Assembly (NCBI GenBank): GCA_030446945.1
Contig: JAUJMI010000077.1
Span: 1-11,220 of the forward strand
Reading direction: 5' to 3'
Source: Longimicrobium sp.
GTDB taxonomy: Bacteria > Gemmatimonadota > Gemmatimonadetes > Longimicrobiales > Longimicrobiaceae
Length of the DNA: 11,220 bases
The first letter of the stretch is position 1; every line of letters starts with the position of its first letter. Positions 1 through 7,408 of this stretch are shown here, piece by piece. The position numbers and the translations under genes were made by a program. The notes below the pieces were generated by a model. The model made no database searches and had not been told where the DNA came from. It saw only the letters and a program-made list of their open reading frames with translations.

Positions 1-298
1 TGATGAAGGTGGCGGGGAGCCCCACGCGGGCCAGCGCGTCCACCTGGTCCTTCATGAGCGAGATGAGGGGCGACACCACGACGGTCAGCCCCGGCAGCAT
101 CATGGCCGGCACCTGGTAGCACAGGCTCTTCCCGCCGCCGGTGGGCATGATGGTGAGCGAGTCCGTCCCCGCCAGGACGTTGCGCACCGCCTGGTCCTGC
201 CCCGGCCGGAAGTCGGGGTACCCCCAGTGGCGCCGGAGCACCTGGCGGGCCTCCTCCAGCGGATCGTCGACGGCGGTGTGCAGCGGCTCGGTGAGCAT
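1..298 (-). CDS. recQ: ATP-dependent DNA helicase RecQ, N-terminal part (cut by the window edge)
   Basis: RecQ helicases are superfamily 2, 3'-to-5' DNA unwinding ATPases that act in recombination and replication-fork repair. Only the first 99 codons are in the window; the frame is open to base 1. Visible in order are the RecQ motif 0 (YPDFRPGQ, about residues 33-40), the Walker A/motif I (MPTGGGKSLCYQVPA, about 58-72) and motif Ia (SPLISLMKDQVDAL, about 81-94). This spacing and wording are typical of RecQ itself rather than of other DEAD/DEAH helicases. I chose the ATG at 298 because the protein then begins about 30 residues before motif 0, as is usual. The frame stays open upstream to a GTG at 361, but the extra residues are Gly/Pro-rich and unlike RecQ. 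No good Shine-Dalgarno precedes 298. The gene is divergent from the peptide/radical SAM cassette to its right. The DEAH box, zinc-binding and HRDC parts lie outside the window. Confidence 0.93.
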   Translation of the reverse strand, partial: MLTEPLHTAVDDPLEEARQVLRRHWGYPDFRPGQDQAVRNVLAGTDSLTIMPTGGGKSLCYQVPAMMLPGLTVVVSPLISLMKDQVDALARVGLPATFI

Positions 299-463
299 CG
301 GGCGCGGGTGTGGGATGAAGGCGTTGCGCCCCCCGTACCCGACACCTCCGCCGGGGTTCACGCCGTCCACCTTCCCGCGCGAAACCCGTCCTCGCGGTGG
401 CGCCTGGCGCGCGCTCCCGCTCCCCTCGCGCCCGGCGCGCGGATGCTACCCGATGCGACAGGA

Positions 464-493
464 TTGCAGAAGGAGGGCGCGGGGTGCTACTTT
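464..493 (+). promoter_or_regulatory. Weak sigma70-like promoter candidate for the peptide/radical SAM cassette
   Basis: TTGCAG (464-469) and TACTTT (488-493) are separated by 18 bases. The match to TTGACA/TATAAT is only about half of the bases, but TACTTT lies in one of the few AT-rich spots of this leader. Transcription would start near 500, giving about 100 untranslated bases that include the hairpin at 570-601. The assignment rests on position and weak matches only. Confidence 0.28.
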
Positions 494-569
494 GGAGGTG
501 TGGAAACGGCCCCGGCGCCGGTCCACGCCACGAGCCACTCACTCCGGCGCACGACACCACCTCGCGCCC

Positions 570-601
570 GGCCGCTAGATCTCCCCTCAGGACTAGCGGC
601 C
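570..601 (+). repeat. 9-bp perfect inverted repeat just upstream of the peptide start
   Basis: GGCCGCTAG (570-578) and CTAGCGGCC (593-601) form a perfect 9-bp stem with a 14-base loop. The loop contains both a CUCCCCU stretch and AGGA (589-592), and the stem ends two bases before the ATG at 604. It could be a regulatory leader hairpin or a weak terminator; there is no T-run after it. Confidence 0.5.
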
Positions 602-603
602 CC

Positions 604-757
604 ATGGACCCCATCCGCACCGCTCCGCCGCAATCCCCTCGCCGCGCCACGCCGGAGCTGGGTCGCGCCTGAGGTAAAGGACCTTCCGCGGCTCACAGAT
701 CTGACGCTGCAGACCGGCGGCCCCATCGGCTGCGGCAGCAGCACGGTCTGCGGGTAG
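604..757 (+). pseudogene. Candidate RiPP-type precursor peptide, read with one frame change
   Basis: Starting at ATG 604, one frame reads a short Pro/Arg-rich segment (MDPIRTAPPQSPRRATPELG) and stops at 670-672. A second frame, shifted by one base and clearest from about 659, reads WVAPEVKDLPRLTDLTLQTG and then GGPIGCGSSTVCG before TAG at 755-757. Joined by a single indel between about 640 and 665, they give a peptide of about 50 residues: a charged leader with an amphipathic DLPRLTDLTLQ helix, then a Gly/Ser/Thr/Cys tail with two cysteines six residues apart. This is the general shape of a ribosomally made, modified peptide precursor, and a radical SAM gene starts 13 bases later. I do not recognise a named family. 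No start codon with a good ribosome site opens the tail frame on its own. Decay, a sequencing indel or chance are all possible; the coherent reading on both sides of the shift favours a broken real gene. Confidence 0.4.
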
Positions 758-770
758 CGCACGGCCTCGG

Positions 771-1346
771 ATGCTCCTGGGCCTCGCGATCACCGAGCAC
801 TGCAACCTCCGCTGTCCGCACTGCATCCGCGATGACGTAACCACCGTCCGCAACCTGGACGCGGGCCTGATCCTCCGCACGGTCGATCAGGCGCGCCTGC
901 TGTGGGACGAGGTCACGGCGTCCATCACCGGGGGCGAGCCCATGCTGCACCCGGAGTGGGAGCGGATCATCGCCGGGCTGCACGAGCGCGGGGTGACGTA
1001 CCGCTTCGTGACCAACGGGTGGCACATGCGCCGCCTGATGCCGGCGCTGGACCGCTACCCCCCGGCGCGGGTGCGCGTCTCCCTCTCGGGCGCGGACGAC
1101 GAGGTGCACGACGCCGAGCGGGGGCGCGGCTCCTTCCGGCGCGTGCTCCTAGCTGTGGCGCTCCTCACCAGCCGCCGGATTCCGACCTCGCTCGGCTTCG
1201 TCGTGGACCGGCGCGACCGCCACCAGCTTCGCCCGGCGGCGGAGCTGGCGGAGGCGCTGGGCTGCCTGTCGATTGACTTCGCGTTGGCGCAGCCGGTGGG
1301 CGGCAGCGCGGCGCGCGACAGCGCGCAGCTGGACTTCACCGGCTGA
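771..1346 (+). CDS. Radical SAM protein, C-terminally truncated by a frame break
   Basis: A 191-residue reading frame with the core of a radical SAM enzyme, which cleaves S-adenosylmethionine at a [4Fe-4S] cluster to start radical chemistry. The first strand runs straight into CNLRCPHC (Cys11, Cys15, Cys18; CX3CX2C). Then come TGGEP (about residues 53-57, SAM amino-group binding) and a VSLSGADDEVHDAERGRGSF segment (about 103-122) like the ribose/substrate region of MoaA/PqqE/SPASM-type enzymes. Full members are usually 300-400 residues and have extra C-terminal cysteines; here TGA comes at 1344-1346, so the last barrel strands and any SPASM domain are missing. Sequence resembling coding DNA continues just after it in another frame. 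The start at ATG 771 lacks a good Shine-Dalgarno and lies 13 bases after the peptide stop, so the two were probably cotranslated. It likely modified the adjacent peptide when intact. Catalytic function of the present form is doubtful. Confidence 0.75.
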   Translation: MLLGLAITEHCNLRCPHCIRDDVTTVRNLDAGLILRTVDQARLLWDEVTASITGGEPMLHPEWERIIAGLHERGVTYRFVTNGWHMRRLMPALDRYPPARVRVSLSGADDEVHDAERGRGSFRRVLLAVALLTSRRIPTSLGFVVDRRDRHQLRPAAELAEALGCLSIDFALAQPVGGSAARDSAQLDFTG

Positions 1347-1446
1347 GGATCGGCGGTACCACCAGACGCGCGAGTTCCACGAGCGCTTCATGCGGATGGG
1401 GATGATCCCGCCGGGCTTCTACCGCGAAGCCTTGCAGGCTGCGGCG
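1341..1446 (+). pseudogene. Orphan coding remnant after the radical SAM frame break
   Basis: Immediately after the radical SAM frame ends, the next frame reads EDRRYHQTREFHERFMRMGM and IPPGFYREALQAAAP, which looks like real protein (an amphipathic helix followed by a PP-turn and a second helix). It has no start of its own and no stop before the hairpin at 1481; the frame simply runs on into the antisense of the lipoprotein gene. Two readings are possible. It may be the continuation of the radical SAM protein after an indel near 1340. Or it may be the tail of another gene fused by deletion; its FHERFM...G.IPP pattern faintly recalls the C-terminal end of DUF885-type peptidases. I cannot decide between them from sequence alone. 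Confidence 0.4.
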
Positions 1447-1480
1447 CCCCGCAGAGCCCGGACCGCGGCGCCAGACGAGA

Positions 1481-1514
1481 ACCGGCCCCGCACCTTCACG
1501 GGTGCGGGGCCGGT
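1481..1514. terminator. 14-bp perfect hairpin between convergent genes
   Basis: ACCGGCCCCGCACC (1481-1494) pairs perfectly with GGTGCGGGGCCGGT (1501-1514) across a TTCACG loop. It lies 32 bases beyond the stop of the minus-strand lipoprotein gene, followed on that strand by TTCTCGTCT, which has several Ts but no continuous run. It also lies downstream of the radical SAM remnant, so it can act in both directions. The strength of the stem and its position between gene ends support a terminator role. Confidence 0.75.
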
Positions 1515-1545
1515 ATGCGCCTCTCGGTCTGGAGCTGAGTGGGGA

Positions 1546-2004
1546 CTACCGCCCCACGCGCTCCACCTTGGTCAGCAGGTGAGAGCCCGTCGGGTAGTCG
1601 AAGTACTTCTCGTAAGGCCAGTCTGGGGCGCCGCTCGGCCCGCTCTCCTCAACGATCGCATGGAAGCGGGTGGTTACCCGCAGCGTATCTCCGACCTGCA
1701 GCCGAAGCTGCTCCACGACCGGCTGAAGGTCACGCGGGATAATGCTCACGAGGCGGTTTACGTCGTGCGGATCCTTGTTAAGGAAGCGCACCCGGTCGGC
1801 GCGGAGGACCGAGATCACGCCCTGATCGGAGATGTAGATCTTCCGCAGGATGACCGCTTCGTCCGTGATATCGGCTTGCGCCGGTAATGGGCCGGTATAC
1901 CCTCTAAGAATGAGGCCCATCAGGTCCCTGCACCCGCTAGTCGAGAGCACCGCGAGGCAAATTAGCAACGCACAGGACCAGCGGATCATCCTTCGTGCTC
2001 TCAT
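1546..2004 (-). CDS. Small predicted lipoprotein of unknown function, possibly cupredoxin-like
   Basis: A 152-residue protein with a typical export signal: basic start (MRARRMIRW), a hydrophobic stretch (about residues 10-20) and STSGC with Cys25 as the probable lipidation site. The residue three before Cys is Thr rather than the usual Leu/Val/Ile, so the lipobox is not perfect. The mature part is mostly beta-strand-like. A segment VLRADRVRFLNKDPHDVN (about 67-83) resembles the strand/turn around the first histidine ligand of plastocyanin-like cupredoxins. No mature Cys or CxxHxxM follows, so a copper site is unlikely, and the resemblance may only reflect a beta-sandwich fold. No family is recognised with confidence. 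The start at ATG 2004 has only a weak ribosome site (GTGAGTGA repeat); ATG at 1989 is an alternative that would leave less positive charge. It is monocistronic and converges on the peptide/radical SAM cassette. DNA just upstream is less GC-rich than its surroundings. Confidence 0.8.
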   Translation of the reverse strand: MRARRMIRWSCALLICLAVLSTSGCRDLMGLILRGYTGPLPAQADITDEAVILRKIYISDQGVISVLRADRVRFLNKDPHDVNRLVSIIPRDLQPVVEQLRLQVGDTLRVTTRFHAIVEESGPSGAPDWPYEKYFDYPTGSHLLTKVERVGR

Positions 2005-2415
2005 GATTCACTCACTCACTGTGCAAAATAGATGTATTTCGCTGCCGGAACGAGCTTCTCACGGGCGTCCGCGGGTTCCGCCGACACCGACCCCGGATTG
2101 GCCGACATGAGTGTCAGCTGGAGCATGGAGGATCGGATGGGTTGTGGAAGCGAGGAAGATCGGAAGCAGGGCTTGTGAAACAGGGCGCTTTACCTCCTTC
2201 GGGCTGCTCGGAGTGGTGGCGACGATGATCGCCGTGAGGCCGGCGGCACAGAGCCGGTAACCACCTCCCGACAGCGCGCGTCGACGCTCACGCATCCGGA
2301 CGGCCCGCGGCACGCACCTTCAGCGGCCCGCGCAGGTGCGACCACTCCATCGTTCCCGGCCGCCTGTGCCCGCGCGAAGCCGCACCGTAGCCGCACCTCC
2401 TTAACATGTTTTAGA

Positions 2416-2444
2416 ACGTTATTCGTCTAAGAAGCGCCGGTCAA
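2416..2444 (-). promoter_or_regulatory. Promoter-like TTGACC-N17-TAACGT in the gene-poor stretch
   Basis: On the minus strand TTGACC (complement of 2439-2444) is followed after 17 bases by TAACGT (complement of 2416-2421). The -35 matches five of six bases, the -10 only three. Just downstream on the same strand is AAGGAGGTG. No clear gene follows, so this could be the leader of a lost gene or the distal promoter of the lipoprotein at 1546-2004. Confidence 0.3.
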
Positions 2445-2532
2445 GGTGGTGCTGGAGAATTACAACCGCGGGGCGCCCACTGCTCGGAGACCCCGGCGAG
2501 CTGAGGCGGAATCGCCGGGCCGCGACCGCACG

Positions 2533-2563
2533 ACAGGCCACCCGGCGCGGCGGGGTGGCCTGT
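2533..2563. terminator. 11-bp perfect hairpin, probable terminator
   Basis: ACAGGCCACCC (2533-2543) pairs with GGGTGGCCTGT (2553-2563) around a 9-base loop. There is only a TT (plus strand) or TGTCGTG (minus strand) after the stem. It is about 100 bases beyond the stronger hairpin at 2662-2689, so it may be a second, backup terminator of the sdh operon or belong to a gene that has been lost. Confidence 0.5.
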
Positions 2564-2661
2564 TCGCCGTCCGGGATACGCCGTTGTCGGGCTCGGCGCC
2601 GAAGGCATCGTCCAGTACCCTCTCGCCCCGACGGCCGCTCCCCGCGGCGCCCCCAAAACGT

Positions 2662-2689
2662 GGCGAGGACCTCCGGGGAGGTCCTCGCC
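2662..2689 (-). terminator. Rho-independent terminator of the mdh-sdhCDAB transcript
   Basis: GGCGAGGACCTCC (2662-2674) is the exact reverse complement of GGAGGTCCTCGCC (2677-2689), giving a 12 to 13-bp stem with a tight loop. On the minus strand the stem is followed by ACGTTTT, a short T-run. It starts about 31 bases after the sdhB stop, which fits termination of the sdh operon. Confidence 0.82.
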
Positions 2690-2720
2690 GTGTCGGCTGT
2701 CCCGCCGGGTGATACTCCCG

Positions 2721-3562
2721 CTACACCCGCGCCGTACCGTACAGGATCGCCTTCTTCACCTCGCCGATCGCCTTCGTGATGCGGATCTCGCGGGGGCAGG
2801 CCTCGGTGCAGTTGAAGATGGTGCGGCAACGCCAGACGCCCTCGCGGTCGTTCAGGATGCTGAGCCGCTCGCCGGCCGCCGAGTCGCGCGAGTCGAAGAT
2901 GAAGCGGTGCGCGTTCACGATGGCCGCCGGACCCACGAAGTTCTCGTTGGCCCAGAACGACGGGCAGCTCGTGGTGCACGCCGCGCACAGGATGCACTTG
3001 GTGGTGTCGTCGAACTTCTCGCGGTCGTCCACCGACTGCAGGCGCTCGCGCTCGGTAGTGCGGCCGTCGTTGACGAAGTACGGAAGCACGGAGCGGTACT
3101 GCGCGAAAAAGGGCTCCATGTCCACCACCAGGTCCTTTTTGACCCGGAAGCCCATCAGCGGCTCCACCGTCACCCGCTCGACCACGTCCCGGATCAGCAC
3201 CTTGCACGCCAGGCGGTTGACGCCGTTGATGCGCATGGCGTCCGACCCGCAGATGCCGTGGGCGCAGGAGCGGCGGTAGGTGAGGGTGCCGTCCTGGTAC
3301 CACTTGATGGCGTTCAGCGCGTCCAGCACCCGGTCGGTGGGGTCCACCTGCACCTGGAACTCGGCAAAGGTGGGCGCCGCGTCCGTGTCCGGGTTGAAGC
3401 GGAAGACGCGCACCGTCACCGGCTTCACCCCGCCCGCCTTGGGCGGGGGCGCGGGCTTGCGCGCGGGCGCGGCCGCCTGCGCGGCGGGGGCGCCCGCGGA
3501 GCTCGGGTCGGCGGTGGTGGAGCCGCGCTTGGCGCCGCCCTGCCCTTCAGTCTCGGCCTTCA

Positions 3563-3563
<1 letters not shown>
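2721..3563 (-). CDS. sdhB: Succinate dehydrogenase iron-sulfur subunit SdhB
   Basis: SdhB carries electrons from the flavin of SdhA through three iron-sulfur clusters to quinone at the membrane anchors (complex II). In this 280-residue protein the [2Fe-2S] cysteines are Cys100, Cys105, Cys108 and Cys120 (SCAHGICGSDAMR...LAC). The second domain has CILCAACTTSCP (Cys190, 193, 196, 200) and CRTIFNCTEACP (Cys246, 252, 256). By analogy with the E. coli subunit, Cys190/193/196/256 hold the [4Fe-4S] and Cys200/246/252 the [3Fe-4S] cluster. Residues 1-46 are an Ala/Pro/Gly/Lys-rich, low-complexity extension that most SdhB proteins (about 235-260 residues) lack. The start ATG shares its A with the sdhA stop (TGATG), with AAAGGG eight bases upstream, so translation is probably coupled. 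It is the last gene of the operon, with a terminator 31 bases downstream. The frame stays open upstream inside sdhA, but that part is not protein-like. Confidence 0.96.
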
Positions 3564-5298
<1,735 letters not shown>

Positions 5299-5302
<4 letters not shown>

Positions 5303-5736
5303 CGCGCCTGGATCGTCGGGTCGAAGGTGAGGAGGGCGAAGACGCCCCAGGCCATCACCGAGAGGAGGAGGGTGTAGGCGACCGCCTTCACCGCCACCTG
5401 CGGGCCGGGCTTGCGCACATAGTCCTCGATGCTGTAGCGCAGGCCGTTGATGCCGTGCAGCATGGCGAAGACGCAGAGCGCCACGTTGTACAGGCGGTTG
5501 AACGGGTTCGTCCACCGCTCGCGCACCATGTCCGCGTCCAGGTGCTCCACCCCCACCACCAGGTTCCACCACACCAGGTGGTAGAGCGAGAGGAAGATCA
5601 GCACGAGCCCGGACACGCGCATGAAGAGCCACGAGTACAGCTCGAAGTTGCTGCGCGCCGTCTTGGGCCGCTCGAAGCCGCCGCCGCTCCGCGGGGCGCC
5701 GCGCACGGCCACGTTGTAGATCGTCTCCTGGTTCAT
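5299..5736 (-). CDS. sdhD: Succinate dehydrogenase membrane anchor subunit SdhD
   Basis: A 145-residue protein with three membrane segments (about residues 39-63, 81-100 and 112-136) that helps anchor SdhAB and shape the quinone/heme site. The second segment contains LHGINGLRYSIEDY with His94, which fits the heme b axial ligand of SdhD (H-x10-D-Y). The N-terminal 36 residues are polar. The start ATG overlaps the sdhC stop (ATGA), with GGAGA seven bases upstream; the stop overlaps the sdhA start in the same way. Naming C versus D rests on gene order and the three-segment pattern, since anchor subunits diverge fast. The same H-x-x-N-G-L-R-x-x-I-x-D motif occurs in the preceding subunit, pointing to a common origin of the two. 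Confidence 0.9.
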
Positions 5737-6287
5737 CGCGGCGTCTCCATCGGCACGTTCAGCACCCCCGGGGTCGCCTCGGTGCCGTGCGCGGCCGGCG
5801 TGCGCCCCTCGGCCTGCAGCCGCTCCATGCGCGCGCGGTGCCGCTCCACCCCCGGCTCCTCGGCCAGCCCGAAGACGGGCGCCATCATGATCCACGCGAC
5901 GGGAAGGATCAGCAGCACGCTCAGCCCCAGCGCGGCGAGCCCCATCTTGCGCTGGTGGCGCATGGCGTGGGGCCAGAAGTCCTGGATGATGATGCGCAGC
6001 CCGTTCAGCGCGTGGTACAGCACCGAGAAGAAGATGGCCAGCTCGCCCACGCGAAAGAGCGGGTGGCGGTAGATGTCGAGCGATTCGTCGTAGATCTCCG
6101 GCCAGTAGATCACCAGCGCGGTGTCGAATACGTGGATCAGGAGGAAGAAGAGGATGCCCAGCCCGGTGACCCGGTGCAGCATCCAGGTCCACATCCCCTC
6201 GCGCCCCTTGTAGCGGAGCGACTCGGTGAACCGAGTGTTGCGGACGTTGCGCACGCTGCCGGCGCCGTTCTCGATGCGGGTTGCCAT
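5733..6287 (-). CDS. sdhC: Succinate dehydrogenase cytochrome b556 subunit SdhC
   Basis: A 184-residue membrane anchor and heme-binding subunit of complex II. MLHRVTGLGILFFLLIHVFDTAL (residues 36-58) is the usual SdhC first helix with the HR-x-(S/T)-G motif at the quinone side. Helix two (about 78-100) ends in LYHALNGLRIIIQDF with His92 as likely heme ligand. Helix three spans about 115-141. The family is normally about 120-150 residues; here a polar tail of about 43 residues (141-184, Glu/Arg then Pro/Thr-rich) follows the last helix. The start ATG at 6287 gives MATRIENG..., with only a weak ribosome site (GAGATACC). It lies 80 bases after mdh, and that gap contains a strong hairpin. The stop overlaps the sdhD start by four bases. 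Confidence 0.93.
   Translation of the reverse strand: MATRIENGAGSVRNVRNTRFTESLRYKGREGMWTWMLHRVTGLGILFFLLIHVFDTALVIYWPEIYDESLDIYRHPLFRVGELAIFFSVLYHALNGLRIIIQDFWPHAMRHQRKMGLAALGLSVLLILPVAWIMMAPVFGLAEEPGVERHRARMERLQAEGRTPAAHGTEATPGVLNVPMETPR
5744..5748 (-). promoter_or_regulatory. Ribosome binding site of sdhD
   Basis: On the minus strand GGAGA lies seven bases before the sdhD ATG and inside the last codons of sdhC. It supports the chosen start and independent loading of ribosomes in addition to coupling. Confidence 0.6.
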
Positions 6288-6326
6288 GTGTGGGGTATCT
6301 CGGTGTTGCACCCCCCGGGAAGCCGA

Positions 6327-6353
6327 GCGCCGCGCCCTCGAAGGGAGCGGCGC
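6327..6353 (-). other. Hairpin in the mdh-sdhC gap
   Basis: GCGCCGC (6327-6333) pairs with GCGGCGC (6347-6353). After one mismatch, CCCT/AGGG closes a three-base loop. It sits 39 bases upstream of the sdhC start and 14 bases after the mdh stop. No T-run follows on the minus strand, so it may be an mRNA processing or stability element that changes mdh versus sdh dosage rather than a full terminator. Confidence 0.45.
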
Positions 6354-6367
6354 CGGCAGGGGTGCCG

Positions 6368-7288
6368 TCAGACCAGCGCCATCGGCTCGAGGACCGCGTC
6401 GGCCGACTTCTGGAGCGCGGCGCGCTCGTCGTCGGTCAGCTCCACCTCGATGATCCCCTCCATCCCGTTGCGCCCCAGCTTCACCGGCACGCCCAAAAAG
6501 AGGTCGCGCATCCCGTACTCGCCCTGCAGCCACGCGGCGCAGGGGAGGATGCGCTTCTTGTCCTTGACGATCGCCTCGGCCATCTGCACCGCGCCGGCGG
6601 AGGGCGCGTAGTAGGCGGAGCCCGTCTTGAGGAACTTCACGATCTCGGCGCCGCCATTGCGGGTGCGGTCCACGATGGCGTCCAGCTTGGCCCGGTCCAT
6701 CAGCTGCGTCACCGGAATGCCGCTCACGGTGGTGTAGGAGATCAGCGGCACCATGGTGTCGCCGTGGCCGCCCAGCACCATCGCCTGGATGTCCTCCACC
6801 GACACGTCCAGCTCCATCGCCAGAAAGGCGCGGTAGCGGGCCGTGTCCAGCACGCCGGCCATCCCGATCACCCGCTCGCGCGTGAAGCCGCTGGCCTTCA
6901 TGGCCACGTAGCTCATCACGTCCAGCGGGTTGCTGACCATGATGATGATGGCGTCGGGCGAGACGCGCGCGATGTTCTCGCTGACCTGGCGCACGATCCC
7001 GGCGTTGGTGGTCAGCAGGTCGTCGCGGCTCATCCCCGGCTTCCGCGCGATGCCGGCCGTGACGATGTAGATCCCCGAGCCGGCGGACTCCTCGTAGCCG
7101 TTGGTGCCGATGACGCGCGAGTCGAAGCCCTCGATGGGGGCGGACTGGAACTGGTCCAGCCCCTTCCCCTGCGGCACGCCCTCGGCGATGTCGATGAGGA
7201 CCACCTGGCGCGCCAGCTCCTTCTCCGCGACGCGCTGCGCCGCCGTGGCGCCGACGTTCCCCGCCCCGACCACCGTGATCTTGTCCAT
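6368..7288 (-). CDS. mdh: Malate dehydrogenase (LDH-like type)
   Basis: NAD-dependent oxidation of malate to oxaloacetate in the TCA cycle, cytoplasmic. The 306-residue protein has the Rossmann motif [10 protein letters not shown] (6-14) and Asp33 at the end of strand two, which favours NAD+ over NADP+. The mobile substrate loop is ARKPGMSR, with Arg82 and Arg88, the first being the malate-type residue. SNPLDV (119-124), LDTAR (Asp148, Arg151) and [10 protein letters not shown] with catalytic His175 complete the active site. Arg82 where lactate dehydrogenases have Gln argues for malate as the substrate. The overall sequence belongs to the LDH-like malate dehydrogenases rather than the dimeric cytoplasmic type. 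The start ATG follows GGGGA by about five bases. A good promoter lies 60-90 bases upstream, and sdhC begins 80 bases downstream, so mdh probably heads an operon with sdhCDAB. Confidence 0.96.
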   Translation of the reverse strand: MDKITVVGAGNVGATAAQRVAEKELARQVVLIDIAEGVPQGKGLDQFQSAPIEGFDSRVIGTNGYEESAGSGIYIVTAGIARKPGMSRDDLLTTNAGIVRQVSENIARVSPDAIIIMVSNPLDVMSYVAMKASGFTRERVIGMAGVLDTARYRAFLAMELDVSVEDIQAMVLGGHGDTMVPLISYTTVSGIPVTQLMDRAKLDAIVDRTRNGGAEIVKFLKTGSAYYAPSAGAVQMAEAIVKDKKRILPCAAWLQGEYGMRDLFLGVPVKLGRNGMEGIIEVELTDDERAALQKSADAVLEPMALV

Positions 7289-7348
7289 GTATCCCCGAGC
7301 TTTGGATGCGTGGTATGTGTGGCTCCGCGGCCCTGCCGAAGCGGGGGC

Positions 7349-7377
7349 AACATAGACGTGCCCGCACCGGGTGTCAA
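7349..7377 (-). promoter_or_regulatory. Sigma70-type promoter of the mdh-sdhCDAB operon
   Basis: On the minus strand a perfect TTGACA (complement of 7372-7377) is followed after exactly 17 bases by TATGTT (complement of 7349-7354). Transcription would start near 7342, giving about 54 untranslated bases before mdh. The -35 box is only three bases beyond the trmL terminator hairpin, a compact terminator-then-promoter layout. It is the best promoter match in the window. Confidence 0.75.
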
Positions 7378-7380
7378 CGG

Positions 7381-7408
7381 AACACGGGGTCCCGCGCGGC
7401 CCCGTGTT
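7381..7408 (-). terminator. Terminator hairpin directly after trmL
   Basis: AACACGGGG (7381-7389) pairs perfectly with CCCCGTGTT (7400-7408), and the stem can extend inward by a wobble and one more pair. It begins at the base after the trmL stop codon. No T-run follows (CCGTTGACA), so the function is inferred from stem strength and position. Confidence 0.6.

Larger units (their letters stand above)
299..603. other. Intergenic leader between recQ and the peptide/radical SAM cassette
   Basis: I see no convincing gene here. Several frames are open because the DNA is GC-rich, but none has a start with a usable ribosome site or a recognisable protein. The stretch holds a weak plus-strand promoter candidate (464-493) and a 9-bp inverted repeat (570-601) ending just before the ATG at 604. 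The recQ promoter should lie in the left half, but no clear -35/-10 pair is visible on the minus strand. Confidence 0.5.
2005..2661. other. Long stretch without a convincing gene
   Basis: This region between the lipoprotein start and the sdhB terminator has lower GC in places (2005-2050 and 2395-2440). I read short open frames on both strands, but none has both a plausible start with a ribosome site and recognisable protein features. It holds a possible lipoprotein promoter (TATTTT, complement of 2025-2030), a minus-strand promoter-like pair at 2416-2444, and a strong hairpin at 2533-2563. The minus strand at about 2396-2404 carries AAGGAGGTG, a perfect Shine-Dalgarno-like string, but no start codon sits at the right distance. 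It may be a remnant of a lost gene. Confidence 0.5.

Noticed and set aside
674..757. Lasso peptide precursor reading of the 674-757 tail
   Set aside because: The leader vaguely resembles lasso leaders (Pro..Leu..LT), but the tail has no Asp or Glu at ring position 7-9 and there is no B/C processing pair nearby.
500..757. 85-codon frame from GTG 500 running into the peptide tail
   Set aside because: The GGAGG at 494-498 touches the GTG, so spacing is wrong, and the first 50 residues look like random GC-rich translation.
2111..2266. 51-codon plus-strand frame ending with a hydrophobic segment (FGLLGVVATMIAV)
   Set aside because: No ribosome site at the GTG start and only one short hydrophobic patch; not enough to call a gene.
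2059..2313. 84-codon minus-strand open frame with a short hydrophobic stretch
   Set aside because: Starts at a GTG or ATG with no ribosome site, odd composition, no recognisable motif; could be chance.
2285..2407. Minus-strand 39-codon frame from ATG 2407 beginning MLRRCGYG
   Set aside because: The strong AAGGAGG string lies inside its own first codons rather than upstream, and the protein is Arg/Gly-rich without features.
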